NCBI RefSeq assembly: GCF_947495675.1
Contig: NZ_CANLZX010000006.1
Location: forward strand, 62,001 to 126,000
Length of the DNA stretch: 64,000 nt
Direction: 5' to 3'
Source of the DNA: an uncultured Algibacter sp.
Lineage (GTDB): Bacteria; Bacteroidota; Bacteroidia; Flavobacteriales; Flavobacteriaceae
In this document: piece after piece, positions 54,434 to 63,474 of the stretch
How the letters are laid out: the number at the start of each line of letters is the position of its first letter
Position numbering within the stretch: the stretch's first letter is position 1
Position numbers and translations under genes: made by a program
Notes under the pieces: generated by a model
What the model was told of the DNA's origin: nothing
Seen by the model: the letters and a program-made list of their open reading frames with translations, nothing else
The model's database searches: none

Positions 54434-55609
54434 ATGAAAGAGAATAAAAAACAGTTTGAAACTGAAGCAATAAGAACCCAATCTGATACCACTCAGTTTT
54501 CAGAGCATTCGGTTCCATTATATTTAACATCGGGGTTTATTTTTGATGATGCTGAAGAAATGAGAGCGTCTTTCGCTGAAGAAAAGCAGCGCGATTTATA
54601 TAGTAGATATAGTAATCCTAATGTAAACGAATTTGTAGATAAAGTTTGTTTAATGGAAGGTGCAGAAGCTGGTTTTGCTTTTGCAAGTGGAATGGCAGCG
54701 GTATTTTCAACATTCGCTACGTTATTAGATGCTGGCGACCATGTGGTGTCTTGCAGTTCTGTGTTTGGAGCAACGCATGGTTTGTTTACTAAATACTTTC
54801 CAAAATGGAATATTGAGTGTTCATATTTCAATATAAATGAAGTTGAAACTATAGAAAATTTAATTAAACCAAATACTAAATTTATTTATGCAGAAACACC
54901 AACCAATCCTGGTGTTGATGTGTTAGACTTAGAATATTTAAGTGCTATATGTAAAAAACATAATTTATTATTAGTTATAGATAATTGTTTTGCAACACCT
55001 TATTTGCAGAACCCTATAAAATTTGGTGCAGATTTGGTGATTCATTCGGCTACCAAATTAATGGACGGTCAAGGACGTGTATTAGGAGGTGTTACTGTGG
55101 GTAAAAAGGAGTTAATTCGAGAGATTTATCTGTTCTCAAGATTGACTGGGCCATCAATGAGTCCCTTTAATGCTTGGGTGTTATCAAAATCTTTAGAAAC
55201 CTTGGCTGTTAGAGTAGATAAACATTGTGAAAATGCCTTGAAATTGGCAACTTACTTAGAAACACATCCAAAGGTAAAATGGGTTAAATATCCATTTTTA
55301 AAGTCGCATCCCAAGTATGACATTGCAAAAAAACAAATGCGTTTAGGAGGTAATATAGTAGCCTTTGAAGTAGAAGGTGGCTTAATAGGTGGGAGATCTT
55401 TTCTAGATGCTATTAAAATGTGCTCGCTATCTGCTAATTTAGGAGATACAAGAACTATTGTTACACATCCTGCAAGTACTACACATGCTAAAGTTGAGCC
55501 TGAAGTAAAAGCTGCAGCTGGTATTACAGCTGGTATGGTGAGAGTTTCAGTAGGTTTAGAACATGTTGATGATATTATTCAGGATTTAGAGCAAGCATTA
55601 CATAGCTAA
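54434..55609 (+). CDS. metZ: Homocysteine-forming sulfhydrylase or cystathionine synthase of the MetZ/MetB type
   Basis: 391 aa from ATG 54434; the TTG at 54413 is a weaker start. PLP enzyme of the Cys/Met family: TEAIRTQSDTTQFSEHSVPL, LTSGFIFDDAEEMRASFA, YSRYSNPNVNEFVDKVCLME, FASGMAAVFSTF and the PLP lysine in VIHSATKLMDGQGRVLGG. It reads most like O-succinylhomoserine sulfhydrylase, yet the operon makes an O-acyl group through a MetX domain, so it may use O-acetylhomoserine or act as cystathionine gamma-synthase. Third gene of the SAM-I operon. Confidence 0.88.
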   Translation: MKENKKQFETEAIRTQSDTTQFSEHSVPLYLTSGFIFDDAEEMRASFAEEKQRDLYSRYSNPNVNEFVDKVCLMEGAEAGFAFASGMAAVFSTFATLLDAGDHVVSCSSVFGATHGLFTKYFPKWNIECSYFNINEVETIENLIKPNTKFIYAETPTNPGVDVLDLEYLSAICKKHNLLLVIDNCFATPYLQNPIKFGADLVIHSATKLMDGQGRVLGGVTVGKKELIREIYLFSRLTGPSMSPFNAWVLSKSLETLAVRVDKHCENALKLATYLETHPKVKWVKYPFLKSHPKYDIAKKQMRLGGNIVAFEVEGGLIGGRSFLDAIKMCSLSANLGDTRTIVTHPASTTHAKVEPEVKAAAGITAGMVRVSVGLEHVDDIIQDLEQALHS

Positions 55610-55697
55610 TGTGTTTATAAGCTACTTACATTATTTTAATTTGTTAAGGTTTAGTTTTATATGTTTTTTATCGAATTCTATGTGTAATTTTAGGTAT

Positions 55698-55712
55698 GTA
55701 TGCCTCTTAGGC
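55698..55712 (+). terminator. Weak hairpin after metZ
   Basis: ATGCC TCTTA GGCAT (about 55698-55712) is self-complementary, followed by TATTATT. It is a possible terminator of the methionine operon; the rest of the 55610-55803 gap shows nothing clear. Confidence 0.4.
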
Positions 55713-55803
55713 ATTATTATTGCTAAAAAATGATAGTACTAACTTTATTCAAAGAATTATAACAGCAATTTTAAGTTAGGAAGACTAAAAAATATAAAGA
55801 CTT

Positions 55804-56808
55804 ATGAAATTATACAAAACCATTTTTGCACTTTCAATTTTTGCATTTTTATTTTGCTGCAGTTCTTCCGATTCAAATGTAAAAGAGGAAGAGCAAGAAC
55901 AAGAAATTATTGTTGAAGAAGGGGAGGAAGAACAAGAAGGAGAAAACAATGAGACTTCAGGAGAATTAGACCCCAATAAATCACCTTCAGAAAACTTTGA
56001 TTTATCTACATGGAATTTAAGTATACCAGAAAATAAAGGAGATGGTACTGCTACAACAATTTCTGTTAGTGAGATTAATAATAAATATGAGAATAGTAAA
56101 TATTTTTATACAGCCAATGATGGCGGAATGGTTTTTAAATGCCCAGTAAATGGCTTTAAAACATCAATTAATACAAGTTATACAAGAGTTGAGCTACGTG
56201 AAATGTTAAGAGGTACAAATACTAGTATTAAAACGCAAGGTGTTAATAAAAATAATTGGGTTTTTGGCACAGCCCCAACTGCAGATAAAAATGCAGCTGC
56301 AGGTTTTGATGGTGAAATGAAAGCAACACTATCAGTAAATCATGTTACAACTACAGGTAGTAGCAGTCATGTTGGGAGAGTTGTTATAGGGCAAATACAT
56401 GCTAATAACGATGAGCCAATTCGTATTTATTATAGAAAATTAAAAAATAATGAACTTGGCTCAATTTATTTTGCTCATGAACCTACAGATGGTAATGGCG
56501 ATGAACAATGGCACGAAATGATCGGGTCTAGAAGCAATAGTGCCTCAAACCCTTCAGATGGAATAGCACTTAATGAGAAGTTTAGTTACACTATTAAAGT
56601 TGTTGGAGATATCTTAAACGTTAATATTATTAGGGAAGGAAAAGAAAATGTTTCTAAAACAATTAATATGGTAAATAGCGGATTTAATGTAGGAGGTCAA
56701 TATATGTATTTTAAAGCTGGTTTATACCATCTTAACAATACAGGCGATGCCGATGATTATGCACAGGTCACTTTTTATGATTTACAAAAATCACACACAA
56801 CAAATTAA
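55804..56808 (+). CDS. Alginate lyase-like lipoprotein, polysaccharide lyase family 7
   Basis: 334 aa. Signal peptide with CCSSS (Cys18/19), then a strongly acidic linker (28-50, Glu-rich). The PL7 jelly-roll domain carries the family's catalytic motifs: YTRVELREM (Arg128, Glu130, Arg132), IGQIH (Gln197, His199) and YFKAGLYHLN (about 306-315). PL7 enzymes cut alginate by beta-elimination. It is probably surface-anchored. It is monocistronic here, with no alginate PUL genes next to it, although SusCD lies at the far left of the window. Confidence 0.92.
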   Translation: MKLYKTIFALSIFAFLFCCSSSDSNVKEEEQEQEIIVEEGEEEQEGENNETSGELDPNKSPSENFDLSTWNLSIPENKGDGTATTISVSEINNKYENSKYFYTANDGGMVFKCPVNGFKTSINTSYTRVELREMLRGTNTSIKTQGVNKNNWVFGTAPTADKNAAAGFDGEMKATLSVNHVTTTGSSSHVGRVVIGQIHANNDEPIRIYYRKLKNNELGSIYFAHEPTDGNGDEQWHEMIGSRSNSASNPSDGIALNEKFSYTIKVVGDILNVNIIREGKENVSKTINMVNSGFNVGGQYMYFKAGLYHLNNTGDADDYAQVTFYDLQKSHTTN

Positions 56809-56839
56809 TATTAGTTACTAAAACGCTTATATTAGCCTA

Positions 56840-57256
56840 ATGCTATCTAAAAAAACAAAATACGGACTTAAAGCGCTTACCTATATAGCAAGAAGTCAAG
56901 GTGATAAGCCAGTACAAGTAGCTGTAATAGCTAAGAGTGAGCAAATACCACAGAAATTCTTAGAAGGCATTCTTTTAACTTTAAGAAAGTCAGGAATTTT
57001 AGGTTCTAAAAAAGGAAAACATGGTGGTTATTATTTGAGAAACGAACCTTCAGAAATTAAAATGACAGATGTCATGCGTGTACTTGAAGGTCCAATAGCT
57101 ATGGTGCCATGTGTGAGTCTTAACTATTATGAAAAGTGTGATGATTGCCCAGATGAAAACCTTTGTAGTGTTCATAAACTTATGATTCAAGTACGAGATA
57201 ATACACTTCAAGTCTTCAGAAACACCACTTTAGCCGATTTGTCAAATACTAATTAA
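56840..57256 (+). CDS. Rrf2-family transcriptional regulator, probable regulator of the cys operon
   Basis: 138 aa. Winged-helix N-terminus LSKKTKYGLKALTYIARSQG, recognition helix region with IPQKFLEGILLTLRKSGIL, wing SKKGKHGGYYL. C-terminal four cysteines (Cys91, 100, 103, 109 in PCVSLNYYEKCDDCPDENLC) could hold an Fe-S cluster, as in IscR or RsrR, or sense another signal. CymR, another Rrf2 protein, controls cysteine genes in Firmicutes. It sits directly ahead of the sulfate-reduction operon, whose promoter has an inverted repeat. Confidence 0.9.
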   Translation: MLSKKTKYGLKALTYIARSQGDKPVQVAVIAKSEQIPQKFLEGILLTLRKSGILGSKKGKHGGYYLRNEPSEIKMTDVMRVLEGPIAMVPCVSLNYYEKCDDCPDENLCSVHKLMIQVRDNTLQVFRNTTLADLSNTN

Positions 57257-57369
57257 TAAAGATTTCTCAAAATTTCTTCATCTTTAAAAGAATAATCTAC
57301 GTTTTAACTTAAAAATATTCCATTTTTCTAAAAAGTTATTAAATCTCTTTTTAGTTAGATAAAATGTTT

Positions 57370-57400
57370 TACATTTGTAATCCCTACTAAATTGATAGGG
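57370..57400 (+). promoter_or_regulatory. cys operon promoter with candidate Rrf2 operator
   Basis: TACATTTG (57370-57377) is an exact TAnnTTTG box, though the TTG element is weak. Immediately downstream, CCCTA (57382-57386) and TAGGG (57396-57400) form an inverted repeat with a 9-bp centre, over the expected start of transcription. That is a natural place for a repressor such as the adjacent Rrf2 protein. Confidence 0.6.
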
Positions 57401-57419
57401 TTAATATAAAAAATGAAAA

Positions 57420-57677
57420 ATGATAGCGCAAATGTTATTAAAAAGTAAAGAAAAGTCCTCTTATAAAGATGATAGTGTTGGTGAAAAACCAATACGAAGT
57501 GTAGCAAAAGCTTTAAGCTGGAGAGTAATAGGGACTTTAGATACTTTAATTGTATCATACATTCTAACAGGCGAAATATCAATTGCCGCATCTATTGCTT
57601 CAATCGATTTTTTAACAAAAATGGTATTATACTTTTTCCATGAGCGTATTTGGAACGCTGTAAAATGGGGAAAATAA
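57420..57677 (+). CDS. DUF2061 small membrane protein
   Basis: 85 aa. Residues 25-85 match DUF2061: RSVAKALSWRVIGTLDTLIV, then SIAASIASIDFLTKMVLYFFHERIW, with two membrane helices. Function is unknown. It is the first gene of the cys operon, 11 bp before cysH, and this association with sulfate-assimilation genes is seen in relatives, so a role in sulfur or thiol handling is plausible but unproven. An ATG at 57432 is an alternative start. Confidence 0.88.
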   Translation: MIAQMLLKSKEKSSYKDDSVGEKPIRSVAKALSWRVIGTLDTLIVSYILTGEISIAASIASIDFLTKMVLYFFHERIWNAVKWGK

Positions 57678-57688
57678 ATAAAGAGATT

Positions 57689-58309
57689 ATGTTTACAGAA
57701 ACTCAAATAGAAGAATTAAATAAAAGTTTTGAAAAAGCCACGCCTACTGAAATTATTCAGAAGGCTTTTGAGCTTAATAATAAAGCTGTGGTAACAACTA
57801 ATTTTAGACCTTACGAGGCAGCTATACTGTATGCGGTTAGTAAAATAGAAGCTACTATTCCTGTAATTTGGTGCGATACGGGTTACAATACACCACAAAC
57901 GTATAAGCATGCCGAACAAGTTATAAAAGATTTAAACTTAAATGTGTCTTTATATGTGCCAAAACAAACAGCGTCTCATAGAGATGTGGTTATGGGAATT
58001 CCAAGTGTAGATGCTCCAGAGCACGCATTGTTCACAGAGCAGGTAAAATTGGAACCTTTTAAACGTGCTATGGACGAGCATAAACCTAACGTGTGGTTTA
58101 CAAACTTACGCCAAGGGCAAACAGCATTTAGAAACAGTATTGGTATTTTTAGTTTAAGTAAAGATGGTGTTTTAAAGGTAAGTCCTTTCTATTTTTGGTC
58201 TGATGAAAAATTAGACACCTATTTAGAAGAAAACAATTTACCAAACGAGTTTAAATATTTCGACCCAACAAAAGCATTAGAAAATAGAGAGTGTGGTTTA
58301 CACGCTTAA
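57689..58309 (+). CDS. cysH: Phosphoadenosine phosphosulfate (PAPS) reductase
   Basis: 206 aa from ATG 57689, after the DUF2061 stop; the frame is also open from a TTG at 57650. Reduces activated sulfate to sulfite. VTTNFRPYEAAILYAVSKIE, VIWCDTGYNTPQTY, WFTNLRQGQTAFRNSI and the catalytic C-terminal ECGLHA. It lacks the CC and CxxC cluster ligands of APS reductases, so by family rules it is the PAPS-using type and would need an APS kinase (CysC), which is not in this window. Confidence 0.93.
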   Translation: MFTETQIEELNKSFEKATPTEIIQKAFELNNKAVVTTNFRPYEAAILYAVSKIEATIPVIWCDTGYNTPQTYKHAEQVIKDLNLNVSLYVPKQTASHRDVVMGIPSVDAPEHALFTEQVKLEPFKRAMDEHKPNVWFTNLRQGQTAFRNSIGIFSLSKDGVLKVSPFYFWSDEKLDTYLEENNLPNEFKYFDPTKALENRECGLHA

Positions 58310-58319
58310 AAATAATATT

Positions 58320-59225
58320 ATGAAGAAAGATACATCACATATCAATTCACTAGAAAACGAAGCAATTTATATCATGAGAGAAGTTGCGGCACAGTTTGAA
58401 AAACCTGTGTTATTATTCTCTGGAGGAAAAGATTCAATAACTTTAGTAAGATTAGCTGTTAAAGCATTTTATCCTGCAAAAGTACCATTTCCTTTATTAC
58501 ATATTGATACGGGGCATAACTTCCCAGAGACAATTGAATTTAGAGATCGTTTATGTAAGGAATTAGGTTTAGAATTAATTGTGCGTAATGTACAAGATTC
58601 TATTGATGAAGGTAAAGTAAAAGAAGAATCTGGTCGTTACGCTAGTAGAAATATGCTACAAACAACTACGCTTCTTGATGCTTTAGAAGAATTTAAGTTT
58701 GATGCTGCTATTGGTGGTGCACGTCGTGATGAAGAAAAAGCAAGAGCTAAAGAACGTATTTTTTCTGTACGTGATGATTTTGGTCAATGGGATGAAAAGA
58801 ACCAACGTCCAGAATTATTTGATATGTTAAATGGTGCTATAGATCACGGACAAAATGTACGTGTGTTTCCAATTTCAAACTGGACAGAATTAGATGTTTG
58901 GTCGTATATAGAAAAAGAAAATATTGAGATTCCTTCAATTTATTTTGCACACAAACGTAAAGTCTTTTTAAGAGATGGCATGATTTGGTCTGCTGAAGAC
59001 GGTGTGGTTTATAGAGATGAGAATGAAGAGGTGATAGAGAAAATGGTACGTTTTAGAACGGTAGGAGATATGAGCTGTACCGCAGCTGTATATTCAGATG
59101 CAGTTTCTATTTCTAAAGTAGTAGAAGAAATTAGAGATTCTACAATTTCTGAACGTGGTGCTAGAATTGACGATAAGCGTTCTGAAGGAGCCATGGAAAA
59201 ACGTAAACAACAAGGGTATTTCTAG
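58320..59225 (+). CDS. cysD: Sulfate adenylyltransferase small subunit
   Basis: 301 aa from ATG 58320; a GTG at 58293 lies inside cysH. PP-loop ATP sulfurylase subunit: VLLFSGGKDSITLVRLAVKA, FPLLHIDTGHNFPETIEFRD, AIGGARRDEEKARAKERIFS, FPISNWTELDVWSYI and C-terminal SERGARIDDKRSEGAMEKRK. Works with CysN to make APS from sulfate and ATP. Confidence 0.97.
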   Translation: MKKDTSHINSLENEAIYIMREVAAQFEKPVLLFSGGKDSITLVRLAVKAFYPAKVPFPLLHIDTGHNFPETIEFRDRLCKELGLELIVRNVQDSIDEGKVKEESGRYASRNMLQTTTLLDALEEFKFDAAIGGARRDEEKARAKERIFSVRDDFGQWDEKNQRPELFDMLNGAIDHGQNVRVFPISNWTELDVWSYIEKENIEIPSIYFAHKRKVFLRDGMIWSAEDGVVYRDENEEVIEKMVRFRTVGDMSCTAAVYSDAVSISKVVEEIRDSTISERGARIDDKRSEGAMEKRKQQGYF

Positions 59226-59242
59226 AATATCAATTTTGTTAG

Positions 59243-59258
59243 TTCCGCTTAAGCGGAA
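59243..59258. repeat. Perfect 16-bp palindrome between cysD and cysN
   Basis: TTCCGCTTAAGCGGAA is fully self-complementary. It sits in an 83-bp intra-operon gap and is followed by TCTTTT, so it could be a processing site or a weak attenuator that lowers cysN and downstream expression. Confidence 0.6.
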
Positions 59259-59308
59259 ATCTTTTAAAATGAATACAAATTAGGCTTTTAGCCAACATTA
59301 TAATATAA

Positions 59309-60556
59309 ATGGAAGTATTAAAAATAGCAACAGCAGGAAGTGTAGATGATGGAAAAAGTACGTTAATAGGACGTATTCTTTATGATACAAAATCTTTAAC
59401 CTCAGATAAGTTAAAAGCCATTGAAGATAAAAGTGAACAACTAGGATACGATTACTTAGATTTCTCTTTAGCTACCGATGGTTTAATGGCCGAAAGAGAA
59501 CAAGGAATCACCATTGATGTAGCACATATTTATTTTTCAACTAAAAAGAAAAGTTACATTATTGCAGATACTCCAGGTCACGTAGAATATACACGTAACA
59601 TGGTTACAGGAGCTTCAACATCTCAGGCTTCTATTGTTTTAATTGATGCTAGAAAAGGTGTTATCGAGCAAACAAACCGTCACTTCTTTATTAATAATTT
59701 ATTGAGAATTAAAGACGTTGTCGTTGCCATTAACAAAATGGATTTGGTTGATTATTCTGAAGAGGTTTACAACAAAATTAAAGCCGATTTTACAGAATTA
59801 ATGAGTAAAAGAGATTATCAGGACCAAAAAATCACTTTCATTCCTGTAAGTGCTTTAAAGGGTGATAATGTTGTTAATAAAACAGATAAAATGCCTTGGT
59901 ATAAAGGTGAAGCTTTATTGGAGCATTTAGAGCAACTGGATAAGGCAGATATATTTAACTCTGGTACACCGCGTTTCCCTGTGCAATATGTTATTCGTCC
60001 TAAAACTGAAGAATTTCATGATTATAGAGGGTATGCAGGGAAAGTTTATGGTGGCGATTTAAGTGTTGGCGACGATATTATTGTGTTACCATCAAAAACA
60101 CGTTCAAAAATTAAAGATATTTATTTCTATGATGAAAAGTATGAAACGGCTTCTAGACGCTCATCAGTAACCATCACATTAGAAAATGATATTAATGTAA
60201 GTCGTGGCGACATGATTGTTAAAGAAAACGATTTGCCAACCATCGATAAGCAATTTACAGCAAATGTTTGTTGGATGGATAGCAATCAATTAACACCTGG
60301 AGGGAAATATATTGTTCAGCATGGTGTTAATAAAGTATTGGCTAAGGTTGATAGAATCAATCATAAAATTAACCCAGATTATTCTGGTTTTGAAAAGAAT
60401 GTAACAGGATTAAATATAAACGATATTGCTTCAGTATCATTCAAATTAAATAAGCCAATTTTTTATGATCAGTTCAAAAATCACAGAACAAATGGATCTT
60501 TTATTATAATCGATCCACAATCTAATAATACAGTTGGAGCTGGATTTATTCAGTAA
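59309..60556 (+). CDS. cysN: Sulfate adenylyltransferase large (GTPase) subunit
   Basis: 415 aa. EF-Tu-like GTPase that drives ATP sulfurylase: P-loop GSVDDGKSTLIGRILYD (11-27), switch region EREQGITIDVAHIYF, G3 ADTPGHVEYTRNMVTGAS and G4 NKMDLV. It ends after the EF-Tu domain III, without the CysC (APS kinase) fusion found in NodQ-type proteins. Confidence 0.96.
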   Translation: MEVLKIATAGSVDDGKSTLIGRILYDTKSLTSDKLKAIEDKSEQLGYDYLDFSLATDGLMAEREQGITIDVAHIYFSTKKKSYIIADTPGHVEYTRNMVTGASTSQASIVLIDARKGVIEQTNRHFFINNLLRIKDVVVAINKMDLVDYSEEVYNKIKADFTELMSKRDYQDQKITFIPVSALKGDNVVNKTDKMPWYKGEALLEHLEQLDKADIFNSGTPRFPVQYVIRPKTEEFHDYRGYAGKVYGGDLSVGDDIIVLPSKTRSKIKDIYFYDEKYETASRRSSVTITLENDINVSRGDMIVKENDLPTIDKQFTANVCWMDSNQLTPGGKYIVQHGVNKVLAKVDRINHKINPDYSGFEKNVTGLNINDIASVSFKLNKPIFYDQFKNHRTNGSFIIIDPQSNNTVGAGFIQ

Positions 60557-60575
60557 AATTATAAATTAAAAAATT

Positions 60576-60593
60576 CTTTTCTAATAAGAAAAG
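60576..60593. repeat. Perfect hairpin between cysN and the sulfite reductase gene
   Basis: CTTTTCT (60576-60582) and AGAAAAG (60587-60593) pair perfectly over an AATA loop, 13 bp before the next start codon. It could influence translation of the reductase. Confidence 0.45.
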
Positions 60594-60605
60594 GTCAGGT
60601 ATAGC

Positions 60606-62693
60606 ATGCAAAGTTTTGAAACAGAAATAGAAAATCCAATTGTACAAAAGGATATCATTGAATTAGCTAAAAAAATAGAGCTTTTTCATAATGGTAAAAT
60701 AGACGAAGAAAAATTTAGAAGTCTTCGTTTAGCACGTGGTGTTTACGGTCAGCGCCAAGAAGGCGTACAAATGATACGTATTAAAGTACCATACGGAAAG
60801 TTAAAAAGTAATCAATTACGAAGAATTGCAGCGGTTTCTGATGAGTATTCTCGTGGACGTTTACATATTACAACCCGTCAAGATATTCAAATTCATTATG
60901 TGGATTTAAATAGAACACCCGAGCTTTGGGCCGAATTAGAAAAAGATGAGGTTACCGTACGTGAGGCTTGTGGAAATGTAGTAAGAAATGTAACAGCTTC
61001 TGAAACTGCTGGTATCGATGTAAACGAACCTTTTGATGTGTCGCCATATGCTGATGCATTATATAAATTCTTTTTACGTAACCCAATTTGTCAAGAAATG
61101 GGACGTAAATTTAAAGTGTCTTTCTCTTCAACAGACGAAGATACAGGGTTGTCTTATTTACACGATATAGGATATATAGCAAAAATTCAAAATGGCGTTC
61201 GCGGTTTTAAAGTTTTAGTTGCTGGTGGTTTAGGGTCTCAACCACGTCATGCCGATGTGTTATACGAATTTATTGAAACCGATAAAATCATTCCAATTAT
61301 GGAAGGTGTTTTAAGAGTTTTTGATCGTTACGGTGAGCGTAAAAGTAGAGCTAAAGCGCGTATGAAATTCTTGTTAAAAGATATCGGTTTAGATGCTTTT
61401 AAAGAATTAATTGCTGAAGAGCAAAAAGCTATCGAATTTAAAAGCGTTGCTATTGATGCTGATGCTTATGTAGCTTCAAAACCAGTTTCAGTAGAAGCGC
61501 CTACTGCCGAAATTAAAGATCAAGAAGCTTTCGATTTATGGAAGTCTACCAACCTTATTCCTCAAAAGCAGGAAGGTTATGTAGCTATTGGTGTTAAAGT
61601 GTTATTAGGTGATTTTTATACAGATAAAGCGCGTTTATTAGCTAATTTAGTAGATAAATATGCTGCTGGCGAAGTACGTTTAACATTACGTCAAAATATT
61701 GTTATTCCTTTTGTAAAAGAAGACTTAGTGCCATTTTTCTATCAAGAGCTTGAAAAATTAGGTTTTGTTGAAGCTGGTTATAATAAAGCCGTAGATATTA
61801 CAGCGTGTCCTGGAACAGATACTTGTAATTTAGGTATAGCAAGTAGTACAGGTATTGCTGTAGAGTTAGAGCGTATGCTTAAAGCAGAGTACCCACAATA
61901 TTTAAAAAACCAAGATTTGGTTATTAAAATTAGTGGTTGTATGAATGCTTGCGGACAACACAATATGGCTAATATTGGTTTCCAAGGAATGACGGTTCGT
62001 ACGCCAGATAAACTAGTAGCGCCAGCGTTACAAGTATTATTAGGTGGTGGTAACCAAGGTGATGGTAATGCAACTTTTGCAGATAAAGTAGTAAAAGTAC
62101 CAAGTAGAAGAGGACCAGAAGCCTTACGCAGAATTTTAAATGATTTTGAAGCTAATGCAAACGGCAAACCATTTGTAGAATATTACCAAGAAAAAGGAGA
62201 AAGATATTTTTATGATTTCTTAAACGATTTACAAGATGCTACTAACTTAACTCAAGAAGATTTTATCGATTGGGGTGAAGAAGAAAAGTATGTAAAAGAA
62301 ATAGGAATTGGAGAATGTGCTGGAGTAGTAATCGATTTAATTGCCACTTTGTTTTTTGAAAGTGAAGAAAAAATTGATAACGCCAAAGAAGCCTTTGAAA
62401 ACGAAGTATATTCTGGGGCTATTTATTATGCTTACCAATCTTTAGTTAATTCTGCAAAAGCCTTATTATTAGCAGAAAATAAAAAGACGAATACACATGC
62501 CGGAATTATTTCTCAATTCGATGAAATATTTGTTGAAACTGGAGATATTGAATTAGGAACATCGTTCTCTGAATTAATTTACCAAATCAATAAAAATGCG
62601 CCATCTAAAGAATTTGCTTTAAATTACATATCTAATTCAGATAAGTTTTTAGCAGCAGTAAGAGCTTTTAGAGCAGCGCAACAAGAAGTATAA
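60606..62693 (+). CDS. sir: Ferredoxin-type sulfite reductase with C-terminal HEPN domain (fusion)
   Basis: 695 aa. Residues 1-560 are a siroheme/4Fe-4S nitrite-sulfite reductase: GVYGQRQEGVQMIRIKVPYG, RLHITTRQDIQIHYVDL, and cluster ligands Cys401, Cys407 (CPGTDTC), Cys445 and Cys449 (CMNAC). Residues about 575-690 are a separate HEPN domain: EVYSGAIYYAYQSLVNSAKA, LLLAENKKTNTHAGIISQFD. Reduces sulfite to sulfide; context (cysHDN, siroheme genes) favours sulfite over nitrite. The job of the HEPN tail is unknown. Confidence 0.93.
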   Translation: MQSFETEIENPIVQKDIIELAKKIELFHNGKIDEEKFRSLRLARGVYGQRQEGVQMIRIKVPYGKLKSNQLRRIAAVSDEYSRGRLHITTRQDIQIHYVDLNRTPELWAELEKDEVTVREACGNVVRNVTASETAGIDVNEPFDVSPYADALYKFFLRNPICQEMGRKFKVSFSSTDEDTGLSYLHDIGYIAKIQNGVRGFKVLVAGGLGSQPRHADVLYEFIETDKIIPIMEGVLRVFDRYGERKSRAKARMKFLLKDIGLDAFKELIAEEQKAIEFKSVAIDADAYVASKPVSVEAPTAEIKDQEAFDLWKSTNLIPQKQEGYVAIGVKVLLGDFYTDKARLLANLVDKYAAGEVRLTLRQNIVIPFVKEDLVPFFYQELEKLGFVEAGYNKAVDITACPGTDTCNLGIASSTGIAVELERMLKAEYPQYLKNQDLVIKISGCMNACGQHNMANIGFQGMTVRTPDKLVAPALQVLLGGGNQGDGNATFADKVVKVPSRRGPEALRRILNDFEANANGKPFVEYYQEKGERYFYDFLNDLQDATNLTQEDFIDWGEEEKYVKEIGIGECAGVVIDLIATLFFESEEKIDNAKEAFENEVYSGAIYYAYQSLVNSAKALLLAENKKTNTHAGIISQFDEIFVETGDIELGTSFSELIYQINKNAPSKEFALNYISNSDKFLAAVRAFRAAQQEV

Positions 62694-62709
62694 ATTTTTA
62701 AAATTATAA

Positions 62710-63471
62710 ATGAAAATAAACTCCCCAAAATTAACCGTTGTAGGTGCTGGTCCAGGTGATGAAGATTTAATTACACTTAAAGCAATTAAGGTAATTGAAT
62801 CTGCCGATGTTATTTTGTATGATGCACTTATAAATGAATCTTTACTAAAATATGCTTCGGATAATGCAGAACTTATTTTTGTAGGGAAACGCAAGGGGTG
62901 TTATGCATTTCAACAAGATCAAATTAACGAGTTAATTGTTACTAAGGCTAAAGAAAAAGGGCATGTAGTGCGATTAAAAGGAGGTGATCCATTTGTTTTT
63001 GGTCGCGGTGCAGAAGAGATTGATTATGTAAAAGAATTTGGTTTAGAGACCTATGTTGTTCCGGGTATTTCATCGGCGATAGCGGTACCTGCATATCAAG
63101 GAATACCTTTGACAAAAAGAGGGTCTTCGGAAAGTTTTTGGGTAGTAACGGCTACCACAAAAGACCATGCATTATCAATAGATGTTGAGTTGGCAGCAAA
63201 ATCTACTGCAACTATAGTTATTTTAATGGGTATGCATAAACTGGCCGATATTGTAAAAGTGTTTTATGCTCAAAATAAGCGAAATACGCCAGTAGCTGTT
63301 ATTCAAAATGGAACAAGAGATAATGAAAACGTAGGCATTGGAACGATACGAAATATACAACAAGTTGTCAAAGAAAAAGAACTTGCAGCACCTGCAATTA
63401 TTATTATTGGAGATGTAGTTAAAGAGCGTGTTGTGTTAGATTCAATATCAAAAAAAGTTATTCAGAAATAA
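62710..63471 (+). CDS. cobA: Uroporphyrinogen-III C-methyltransferase (siroheme synthesis)
   Basis: 253 aa. Adds two methyl groups from SAM to uroporphyrinogen III, giving precorrin-2 for siroheme, the cofactor of the sulfite reductase upstream. VVGAGPGDEDLITLKAIKVI (10-29), LYDALIN, VRLKGGDPFVFGRGAEE, VPGISSAIAVPAYQGIPLTKR. Length is normal for a stand-alone SUMT (also called sumT or cysG C-domain). Confidence 0.97.
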   Translation: MKINSPKLTVVGAGPGDEDLITLKAIKVIESADVILYDALINESLLKYASDNAELIFVGKRKGCYAFQQDQINELIVTKAKEKGHVVRLKGGDPFVFGRGAEEIDYVKEFGLETYVVPGISSAIAVPAYQGIPLTKRGSSESFWVVTATTKDHALSIDVELAAKSTATIVILMGMHKLADIVKVFYAQNKRNTPVAVIQNGTRDNENVGIGTIRNIQQVVKEKELAAPAIIIIGDVVKERVVLDSISKKVIQK

Positions 63472-63474
63472 ATT

